Shown in pieces: positions 46,308 to 55,742 of a stretch of DNA of 64,000 bases. Under the pieces are notes generated by a model that saw only the letters and a list, made by a program, of their open reading frames with translations, was not told where the DNA came from and made no database searches. Where the stretch lies: NCBI GenBank assembly GCA_024449915.1, contig JAMZAV010000295.1, positions 372,001 through 436,000 of the forward strand. The letters run 5' to 3'. The translations under genes and the position numbers were made by a program. Position 1 is the first letter of the stretch, and each line of letters opens with the position of its first letter. Origin of the DNA: Sweltsa coloradensis (lineage: Eukaryota > Arthropoda > Insecta > Plecoptera > Chloroperlidae).

Positions 46308-46430
46308 CTGATGGTCTAGATGGTTAAGACGCTCGCCTGGAATGCGGGAGATCCGTGGTTCGATTCCCGGTTGGGGCGGACTTTATTCATTTCTGAATTG
46401 TGGTAAATAATAACTTTGGGATAGTGTTGT
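46308..46430 (+). repeat. tRNA-derived SINE, family S3, copy c
   Basis: The best-preserved S3 head: A box TGGTCTAGATGGTTAAG, anticodon-like arm CTCGCCTGGAATGCGGGAG (close to the tRNA-Gly arm), B box GGTTCGATTCC at 46357-46367, then CGGTTGGGGCGGACTTTAT and ATTTCTGAATTGTGGTAAAT, the body shared with 3656-3795 and 20277-20402. Confidence 0.85.
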
Positions 46431-46520
46431 CGACAAAAATAAAAACAGTCAATTTCTCCTGAACATAATAACAATCTATCACGTTTGAACGCAAACTGAT
46501 TTCTGAACATTTCAACTTAA

Positions 46521-46595
46521 TAGGATGAGCGTAGCGAGCGTAGCGAGCGAAGCGAAGATTCCATTCTACTACACTGGAGAAAAAAATCCGGAATG

Positions 46596-46627
<32 letters not shown>

Positions 46628-47311
46628 TTTTCTTTTTGTATTTTTGTCTGTTTGTCCACACGATTCCGGCTAAACCGATACTCCAATTGCGATGAAATTT
46701 TATGGAGACCTTCGAAATCTCTGAACTTAGAACTGCCACGTTTTTGAGCGCAATCAGAAATTTTTTTCTCATGAAAATCGCAATTTTACGATTTTTTTCG
46801 ATTTTTAAAAAATTTCTTCGACTTATAACACCTACATGCTTTATCCGATTTTAATGATTTTTGTACAGAACCTTTATTTTATGAATTAAGATATTCTTGT
46901 GAAATTTGAGCGCAATTAAAAAATATTTATCATAAAAATCGAAATTTTACGGTTTTTTCTTTTTTTAAACAATTCTTTGACTGATAACACCTACATGCTT
47001 TATCCGATTGAAATATTTTTTTCGCAGAACCTTAATTTTATGAATTAATATATTATTGTTAAATTTGAGCGCAATCGAGAAATTATTTCTTATACAAATT
47101 TCAATTTTACGATTTTTTAAACAATTACGATTAATTTAAAAAAATTAAAAAAATTAAGTTAAATTTTTATTTTATTTTATTTAATTTTAAAAAAAATTCA
47201 TCTTAGTAATGATTTTTCCACAGAACAACAGAAAATTTGCATAACACATGGCAGCTCAATGCACCAATTACGCTCATCCAACAACGCGGCGGGACTTAAG
47301 CGTTTTCCTAG
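46521..47311 (+). mobile_element. Family B element B1c
   Basis: 5' TAGGATGAGCGTAGCGAGCG (one change from TTGGATGAGCG). A long poly-T tract at 46596-46636, then the B1 body with two tandem units near 46826 and 46984. 3' ATTACGCTCATCCAACAACG, CGGCGGGACTTAAGCG, TTTTCCTAG ending at 47311. Same length class as B1b (790 versus 774 bp). Confidence 0.85.
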
Positions 47312-47521
47312 TAAAAATATTCTTAACTTGCAATTTTATTTACTTCACGTTTTACATGTCTCATGAAAAATATGGCCACCTAATAGGGTTTCATAGCATT
47401 ATCTAACCATGGAGTTATAAATAGTACTGGCGTCCATGATCGAACCATACAAATTTGCCAGAATAACAATAAGTGGACTTTCATATCTTCTGATACCAGA
47501 AATGTCTTACCTTATTGAATT

Positions 47522-47775
47522 TATTTGGACGTACACTGTTCTTAAAATAAATATATTATTTGTAATATTTCGAAACAAATGCTAGTGTCTTTATCAAACT
47601 GGCTTGAACAAAGCAATGTTTTAACAATACAAATAAATATAAAATAGCTAAAACCACCATGAAACATTTATGCCAACAAATTATGATTAAAATGAAAATA
47701 AAACATATAAATATATAAAAATATATAAACATATTTATAACATATTTATTTTAAGAACAGTGTACGTCCAAATAA
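47522..47775. mobile_element. 254-bp MITE with ~33-bp TIRs, M5
   Basis: Left end TATTTGGACGTACACTGTTC then TTAAAATAAATAT; right end is its near-perfect inverse (ATATTTATTTTAAGAACAG then TGTACGTCCAAATAA). The interior is AT-rich, about 190 bp. I cannot assign a superfamily because the target duplication is ambiguous in the AT-rich flanks. Confidence 0.85.
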
Positions 47776-49324
47776 TTTAAATTTAACAATCAATTTACCT
47801 GTTCTTCTAGTTTCAATTTATAATGTCTAACCTTATTATTAATATTTACAAAAATTAATTATGATATTTATCGATTTTCAAACAAAATTTGTGTTATTTA
47901 TATAATACTTTGATAATCATATACTTATTCATAAAACTGATAAGATGATTCCGTCAATTCCCGAAAAATAACGTCCCTCGGGGAGAAAGATTAAAAAAAT
48001 TCAGGCACAATAACATCGGAATTGCGTTAGCAGTATCGAGCAATATCCACTATTTTTGCAATATCGAGTAAGGAATTCAAAATACAGCGTTCAAACAGTA
48101 TTTTGGAATGCGTCGACAGATTTGATTTCCCCAAGATATTGTATTTTTCTTGGTAGCTGTTTTTCCCCATCTTCTATCTGATATTTCAATTCCTGGAATG
48201 ACGCCGATCCTCGTGACGACACCGGATTTATCGCTACCAACTTGACGAGGTGAAAGGTTATTCGTCGTCTATCGTTCACGTTTTATTAGCTTGGCAGCAA
48301 TTGAAAAACAAACGAGATACCCTCTTCAGTGTTTTAAGAGTGCACTCGATAAATATGAGACGAGAGGGAAAGATGGAGGATCGAGTGAAATCTGTGTCTG
48401 ACAAGATAAGAAGTTCGAGTTTTATTCTCGCGATCCAGGAAGGTCGACATTTAAGAGTCTGCGAAAAGCCGATTCTACCGTGTCAACTGGCATCGTAATA
48501 CCTCCTCTTGTAGACTAAGAGTATTAACGATTTTTTTCCTATTAAACTTTGGGGTAATGCTAAGATCGGGCCGACATTACGTTTTGTTCTTGCGAGTATA
48601 GGACATGCGTCTTACGCAAATTGATGTTCGCTTGGCTGACTGACACTACAGGTGTTTGAAATTTTGAACGTAACTATGTCACGAATGTGGAAATATAGGG
48701 CTCTGAAGTAACACATTTCTAAATTTTGTTTCAAAAAATAATTTATAAAAAAGTAATTTATCTTCACAAATTTTGTTTTTGTTCCGTAATTGATTATATT
48801 TGTGATTTTTGTTCTGGCTGATTTAGACAAAATTTTGCAAATCTATGACTGCAGGGCTGTCTATGTATGCTTTATTGACAACTTTGCAAATTTCCATTCC
48901 ATGCTTCTTGGCCGAGCGAATAGCTATTTGCTAACTGCCAAATGTGTCCCATTCCCTCTTTACTAGCTCCACATCCCCCCAAATGGCAACATATTATAAA
49001 TTCGTATTTTCGGTTTCTAGGACCAGTCACTGAACCGCTTTCAATACAAAATGTTAATTCTAAAATCTTATGAAAAATAAAGGGCGTACCGGTTTTAAAA
49101 CCAATCCAAAGACAATTGGAAAAAAGTAGTTTTTTTGGCAAATTTAATCTTTAATTAATCTACACTTACCATTTCCCCAAAGTTTGCTAGGAAAAATCTT
49201 GTTTATATTCTTGGTCTGCATGAGGAGATATAACGATACCTTTTATCACTAAGTATTGGAAGAATTCACTTAAGTATTAAGTCGTATGAGCGGGAGAAGA
49301 AGAGGGGGTGGGGAGGGGGGAGGG
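47776..49324. other. Non-coding DNA with anonymous frames
   Basis: Overlapping frames on both strands at 48091-48498 (62 and 82 codons) occur in a slightly GC-richer stretch and could hide an exon, but I recognise no domain and no clear splice-site pair. No repeats recognised. Confidence 0.35.
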
Positions 49325-49340
49325 ACCCGGCACCTCCACC
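49325..49340 (+). repeat. ACCCGGCACCTCCACC motif, copy 4 of 4
   Basis: Preceded by a G-rich tract (49297-49324) and followed by ATTTT. Same orientation as the other three. Confidence 0.7.
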
Positions 49341-51154
49341 ATTTTCACGAATAGCTACATGTATGAGTTCTGTATCTCCTGGTCTTTATTTTAAAGTGCG
49401 ATCCTAATTTTGACCCCACTGCTAGTATAAATTCATGAATTCATTTGGAAGGGTGGGTTAAGATACCTTAGTAAAATAACCACGTCTACATTTGCGAAGT
49501 CACGGTAAGATTATAAGTCCAACACTTATACAAATAAAACTTTCACCCCACAATTTCTCTAAACATCTGCTTGATGGCGTTTCTTACAGTTGTAAGCGCA
49601 GAAATGAACAATTATGTATTTGAATGCGCACATTCGTGTACAAATTACATAACAATTATACAGTAACGTATTATAATTCAATTATATTAATGTACATTTT
49701 TTTGTTTTTCTTATAACATTACCCTAATGCATAAAATGTGCAATAAACTTGCGTGATACGTCTACAACACACATGCATCAATCATAAGATATACAAGATT
49801 AAAATGATAAACTGTGAAAAATTAGGGCGATTGGGTAAAACATTTTACTTTCTTAATGTCCATTATTAGCAGTGCAAAAAATGCTTCAGTTTGTCGACTT
49901 GAATTTGAACTATAACTTACTAGCTTACTTAATCCAGAAACTAATTTAAAAAAATGTTTTTAAACACTAAAGATGAGATGTTCCAATTCAAAAATGTTAG
50001 CAAATTATCAAAGCAAAGCGTAGTATGATATCGTAATAAATGCATACCAATGTCATATGTTGCTTTGTTTTCGTAAGACAATGTTTCCCACATTACGGTA
50101 TGTATAAACATTACATACTGAATGTAAAATACATCATTGAATTTAAAATCGAAATTTCAATATATTGAATTATTGAGATAATTAAAAGCCAACAATGCAG
50201 ATAAATATTAACATATGGACATCACATTTAATTAAACTGATATTGTTCTTTCGACGTGGAATGGAATATGAAGTGTCTTCCCTAGAAGTAAGACCAACAC
50301 ATTATTACGAATATTATACAACAGTGATCACATTTTATAATCTATTATATTTTAAATTTTGGTTTAGTATTATTGATATTGCTGTTTTAAATCAGCAGAA
50401 AGAATATAAATAACAGTTCTAGGAGAATCTTTGATTACTCGTCAAAATAAATTATCATTTATAAAATTTTTAGAGTTTTTGGAATAATTCATATGTTAAT
50501 AGATATATACTTTGTTGACTTAAGTATTGTTTTGTATTTCTACTTTATTTGACCTTTAAAATGTTTCTCGTTTTGATGTTTACAGATCCCGGGGTTTTGA
50601 TCACGTAAGAAAAAATATGATTTGATGTCTAAATATTGAACAAACAACACTTTCAATTTCCAAAAGATTTCTAAAGGCTCAAACAACCCGAACGACATTT
50701 GATTTTGGTTTATGAATACATTACATTTCTAAATGAAGAATGTCGATTCTCGATTGACTTTCAAATCCCTTAACTCCGACCTCGTGCGCCCCCCCCCCTC
50801 ATTTCACGGAACGTGACGTCATCGGTGGCCCCCTTCTTAACACCCCACTTTGTTGGCTTTCGATTTCATACACCACCGGCCCCGTGACGTTTGCGAGATG
50901 TTTGAGCCCAGCTTACTTACTTTCTCTCTGTCCACATTTAGAAAGTAGAATGCGAGAGTGTAGACACATCATCAACCTGGCTTTCACGACGTTTTGTGAT
51001 TACTTTCCTGAGGAGTGGTTTGTTTGTTAGAGTTTCGTTGGTTTTACATTCAGATGATTCTTCGGCGTTCGTTGCGGTAGAAATTGAGGAAGGGCTACCG
51101 TAAATATTAAAACAACGCTATTTAATACCAAATTTTTGCGTTATAAAACATTGT
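49341..51154. other. Non-coding DNA, mostly AT-rich
   Basis: No gene recognised. A GC-richer patch (50760-50930) holds a CRE-like TGACGTCA at 50813 and a C-run. It could be regulatory but nothing downstream supports a gene. Confidence 0.45.
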
Positions 51155-51192
51155 TTATTTCTTGATTTGGTTGGTCGAGAAACACTCCCGTG
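51155..51192. repeat. S3-associated tail fragment
   Basis: CTTGATTTGGTTGGTCGAGA then AACACTCCCGT matches 3656-3690 at the distal end of S3 copy a. It ends where the inverted family B element begins. Confidence 0.55.
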
Positions 51193-51194
51193 AG

Positions 51195-51648
51195 CTTCGC
51201 AAACGCTATTTCAGGCGCGTTGTTGGATGAGCGTAATTGTTTTAAACGAAAAAAGCATAAAGTTGTGATTTCCATAAGAAATAATTTTTCTATTACGCTC
51301 AAATTTCATACGAATATATTAATTCATAAAATTAAGGTTCTGTGTAAAAATCATTACAATCGGAAAAAACATGTAGGTGTTATAAGTCGAAGAATTTTTT
51401 TTTAAATCGAAAAAAATCGTAAAATTGGGATTTTAACGAGAAATAATTTTTTGATTGCGCTTGAAAACGTGGCAGTTCTAAGTTCAGAGATTTCGAAGGC
51501 CTCCATAAAATTTCATCGCAATTGAAGTATCTGTTTAGCCGGAATCGTGTTAAAAAACACAATAATACAAACAGAAAAAAAGAAAGAAAATCATTCTGGA
51601 TTTTTTTCTCCAGTGTAGTGGAATGGAATCTTCGCTACGCTCATTCAA
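51195..51648 (-). mobile_element. Family B element B1d, inverted, decayed
   Basis: The 3' terminus is recognisable but mutated (CTTCGCAAACGCTATTTCA for CTAGGAAAACGCTTAAGT), followed by GGCGCGTTGTTGGATGAGCG. The body has one tandem unit (ATGTAGGTGTTATAAGTCG) and ends TTCGCTACGCTCATTCAA. Shorter than B1b and B1c through loss of one internal unit. Confidence 0.75.
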
Positions 51649-51663
51649 ATACAATTCAAAAGT

Positions 51664-51716
51664 TAAAAAAATCCATCCCGATCGGGGTTCGAACCCCGAT
51701 TGGGATGGATTTTTTA
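51664..51716. repeat. Palindrome built from two SINE B-box halves
   Basis: AAAAAATCCATCCCGATCGG, GGTTCGAACC, CCGATTGGGATGGATTTTTT: nearly perfect inverted symmetry centred on GGTTCGAACC. The right-hand AT-rich body of an S3-like SINE follows on the left side (minus orientation). It looks like two S3 right halves joined head to head at the B box. Confidence 0.8.
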
Positions 51717-53509
51717 AGAATCACGAACTATTTAATAATAAAATATAATGAAATGCAATACTAAAATAATAATAACAAGGAAATATAATGCAAGAGAGAG
51801 GGAGGAACTAGCTTTAAATTAAAATCCATCTCGCAGATTCTTCACAGTTCTCTCGTCTTTACATAATTCTGTTAGCTTAACGTTATACGAAGTTGGAGTT
51901 CTTCACCTGCGAAGATCTAAGATCCGTATTGAAATAAGACAAACGAGTTATAGAGTTCAAGATTAAGGTTTGTTCATTACTAACTTCATGAATTAAGAAT
52001 TACTTGAGATAATCTTATGTGGCATGGACTTGATGTGAGTGAAATCACTCAGAATAATTGTTCTCATATTAGTTTTATAAGTTGGTATTCTGAACGAACG
52101 TGAATGCATGACTAGTTCAATCATTTTATATTCGTAAGAGAGTTTGTTGTTTGTGTTGTGTTTGTTGTTGAGAGCATGTTTATGTATTTATTATTTATTA
52201 TTTTTCTCTGTAATTTGTACAAGTGATACAACAATTACGGAATGAGACAGAAAAGCAGGCCATTGTGGCCCATCCACCGCAGTGATCCTGTTCCATTCTT
52301 AATATTAATTATAAAATAAAGGCGTAATAAAATATATGTATGTATGCTGCGTGGATGAATGTATTTTGAAATAAAATTTATAATTTATATTGGGAAACCT
52401 GCCCAGGTTTAATAATAAAAAGTGTAATATTTTCTAACATCAACCATATGAACTACATGAAAATATTGAACACAAAAGGATTCTAACATTTAAAAAAATC
52501 TAATATATCAAATCGGAATTCATTTTATCTCTCGGTCTGAAATGTATTAGTAGTATAGTATAGCACACACCAAGAAGCGTAGTTTTATTAACATGTTAAC
52601 TTCACATTCTGTGTAAGAGACGTTTCGGGAGTTATTAAATATCACAAGGTGAAACAACATTTTAGCTCCATAGTGAAGGTCGGTATCTGTCAATTCGTCG
52701 GCCTTGTGTGTATTTGACAATTTGTTAGAAGAGATGCTAGGACAAACACAAACCATAAGACAAACACGAGTATCCATTTCGTCATTAGTAAAGTGAGTTC
52801 GCTTCATGAAATACGGCGACGACTAACAAAAAACAACTCTACATCATCGTTGCAATGGGAAATATTCAGAGACGGGTAAAACTTTCGTTTCAAAGGAAAC
52901 GCGTGAAATGACAACGGACGTTCGTACTTCATACCTCCTCGACGTATCTGAGCCCCTGGTAATTATCGAGGAAAGCATTACCTGAAGACGGTTGACGGCT
53001 TCCTAGCCGGCGAGCGTGCCTTTGAGAAGAGTATATATAGTTGGTTCCAGATAAGAATGGCTCTGCCGTGGGAAGGAAGCACTGTGGCTGCGTTAGGAAA
53101 TAACAACAGATGACAACTCTCCAGAACCAACTATATTCGGCATTTAAACTGCTTCCGAAAATGGAAGAACTTATTTTAAGTAATGACTGAGATGAACTGA
53201 AAGATTAAAGAGTCGCGCGAGAATTGCGACACATTACGGAAATGTATGATCACCCAAAATCTGCCATGGATGTTGGGAGCAATTGTGCGAGAAAATTACG
53301 ATGATCAATACCAACAAGAGAACACAAATAAACTTTTCAAACTGATTTATTAGGTATTAATTTTCATTTAGTTTTACTCTTTGATGGAAGCACTTATTTC
53401 GATAAATGAGAATACTAGTTTTTATCATGAAATATCATAACTTTGCCAAAGTCGTATACGAGTGAGCGAGCAGTGTTGAGTACACATTTAGGACTATTAT
53501 AATTATTTA
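51717..53509. other. Non-coding DNA with one promoter-like spot
   Basis: No gene recognised. At 53031 a TATATATAG box lies in a GC-richer stretch (52880-53130), and TATAGTTGGTTCCAGA there is mirrored by CCAGAACCAACTATA at about 53122, an inverted pair spaced by about 75 bp. A 19-codon ATG frame follows at 53057. This could be a promoter or a small decayed repeat. Confidence 0.35.
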
Positions 53510-54136
53510 CTAGGAAAACGCTTAAGTCCCGCCGCGTTGATGGTGAGCGTATTTTTTTTTTTAAGAAAAAAGCGTGAAATTGAGATTTTTAAATAGATAA
53601 TTTTTCGATTACGCTCTAATTTTACACGAATATATAAATTCATAAAATTAAAGTTCTGTGAAAAAATCATTACAATCGGATAAAGCATGTAGGTTTTATT
53701 CGTCGAAGAAATGTTAAAAATTGAAAAAAATCGTAAAATTGCGATTATCATGAGAAATGATTTTGCGATTGCGCTCCAATTTCACACGAATATATTAATT
53801 CATAAAATTAAGGTTATGTGAAAAAATCATTACAATCGGATAAAGCATGTAGATGTTATAAGTCGAAGAATTTTTTTAAAAATCGAAAAAAATCGTAAAA
53901 TTGCGATTTTCATGAGAAATAATTTTTTGATCAATTTTTCCCTCCGTGCAGTTCTTCGTTCAGAGATTTCATAGACCTCCATAAAATTTCATCGCAATTG
54001 GAGTATTGGTTTAGCCGGAATCGTGTTCACAGACACACAAAAATACAAAAAAAAAGAAAGAAAAAAAAAACATTCCGGATTTTTTTCTCCAGTGTAGTGA
54101 AATGGAATCTTCGCTTCGCTCGCTACGCTCATCCAA
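53510..54136 (-). mobile_element. Family B element B1e, inverted
   Basis: Plus strand begins CTAGGAAAACGCTTAAGTCC then CGCCGCGTTGATGGTGAGCG, the complete 3' terminus. Two tandem units follow (GCATGTAGGTTTTATTCG at about 53685, GCATGTAGATGTTATAAGTC at about 53845). The end is CTTCGCTCGCTACGCTCATC-CAA at 54136. No coding capacity. Confidence 0.8.
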
Positions 54137-54150
54137 CTAATCACTAATCC

Positions 54151-54206
54151 ACTGCCTCCTAGATGTTGCTCGTGGCTCCTCCACGAGCAACATCTAGGAG
54201 GCAGTG
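54151..54206. mobile_element. Miniature hairpin flanked by 11-bp direct repeats
   Basis: Arms ACTGCCTCCTAGATGTTGCT + CGTGG and their exact inverse, with a 5-bp loop CTCCT (54176-54180). Direct repeats CTAATCACTAA at 54137-54147 and 54210-54220 flank it like a target-site duplication. It lies between the end of B1e and the start of the 5.5-kb TIR element. Confidence 0.7.
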
Positions 54207-54759
54207 CATCTAATCACTAAAAACCAGGGCCTGGATTCTTCAAAACGCCTAACTAAGACGTGTCTTAACTAGGACACTCTTAAGTCATTCTAGCTACTTA
54301 GGACACGGATCGGTATTCCTGAAAAATCTTAGCCCGTATTCTTCAAAGTGCCTAGCGCTAGGACACTCCTGAGACGTGCAAAAGATAGGTCAGCCCTGCG
54401 CGCGTCTTAGCGATGTCCTAGTGAGCAATGGCGGCGACTACAGAAGCTGGCTGTACCACCTCGAATGTAAAAGTCACAATTAAAAATGTTTGTGTCATCA
54501 GATTTTAATTAGAGTGGTATTTTTGGATGCAGAAACATTTGCAAATAAAAGTAAAACAAATCATGTAATGCAACATTTTGTTTTAACAATAAAGGTAATC
54601 TAACCTAAAATTTGACAGGTAGGACCGTTGGAGTATGCCCCCCTAGCCATACGCTTACGTTTTCTTTGCTTTTAAAACGTAGTTGTGGTAAGATTTACAA
54701 TTATAAATCAATGCAAACGGTAGAGAACTAATCCGTACGTTATTCATATTGCTTATACG

Positions 54760-55600
54760 CCCTAGAGACCTAAAAAGGCTAGGTCCTAGGCCTAGGGTAG
54801 GGGGCTAGGCTAGAGCATTGACTTGCAAGAGTTGCGACCTATGTAGGCTATAGGCCTGGGCCTAGTTCATCTACAACCGTATTTTATTAGAGAAATATAG
54901 GTAGCCTACATGAGGCCCTCACAGTAAATCACTAATTGAAATGAAATGCAGAGAGGCTATAGGCCAAGGCCTAGCTAGCCTATCCCCAGGGAGGGATCTA
55001 ATCCAATCTGAAGGCCTAGGCCTAGGCTAGCCCCTAAGCTGTAACTTTAGGTAGGCCTAGCCTACTGTAGGCCCTACTTGTAGCCTACTGTAGGCCCTAC
55101 TTGTAGCCTACTGGCTATAGGCCTACATAGGTTTGCTAATAGGCCTCTGGGCTAGCTAAGCTAGGCCTAAATGTCGTCTTGGCCAACGCGGCTGGTACGA
55201 TTGCCCTAGTCCCTAGGCCTAGGCCTATGACTTGGCTTATGGCTAACAACTGTCCGAACCTGGGCTCTAGGCTTCACCTACAGCTATGTCTAGGCTTAGG
55301 CTTTAAAGTAGGCCTATGATGCCTACTCCTCATATAGAGTAGGTACATTTTATAAAACAATTTTAAACTCATTAATGCATTACGAACTGTAAAGCGATCT
55401 TTCGTATATTGATCATTCGCGGCTGCTGCTATCCGAGTGACAAGATTAAGCATATTATTAATATGCTTGTTGTATCTCAGTGTAGGTATTTAGTTTCAAT
55501 CAATTTAAGTCAGTAGGCCCTACTTCTATGACTATGAGCGGTGAAACCTACTGGCAGCAGTAGGCCCTAGGTAAACTGCATCCTTTTATTTATTTCTAAC
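54760..55600. repeat. TAGGCCTA-rich segment
   Basis: Dozens of overlapping AGGCCTA, CTAGGCCTAGG and GCCTACTGTAGGCC strings, many self-complementary, without a fixed period. A tandem pair of CTTGTAGCCTACTGTAGGCC-type units is at about 55060-55110. Because TAG appears in both orientations of the octamer, open frames are suppressed on both strands. Confidence 0.85.
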
Positions 55601-55703
55601 AAGGTCTAGTAATTGTTTAATTTCATGAACAATTTTACATTCTGCCATATTTAGTGAATATGTAGTAGGTAAGGTAGATATAATAGCAGGATAATTTAGT
55701 ATA

Positions 55704-55742
55704 ATCATAGAGATTAATAGGTTGGTACCTATTAATCTCTAT
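55704..55742. repeat. Short perfect hairpin
   Basis: CATAGAGATTAATAGGT, loop of about 3-4 bases, then ACCTATTAATCTCTATG. Inside element T. Could be a cruciform or a decayed small MITE. Confidence 0.8.

Noticed and set aside
46308..46380. Possible tRNA gene (A box, GC-rich anticodon arm, B box)
   Set aside because: The cloverleaf is incomplete and the sequence continues into a body shared with other loci, so it is a SINE head. The same holds for the S1 heads at 38547, 39407, 35476 and 62632.
48091..48498. Overlapping frames that looked faintly protein-like (RITFHLVKLVAINPVSSRG)
   Set aside because: No recognised domain and no matching splice sites or neighbouring exons, so I do not call a gene.
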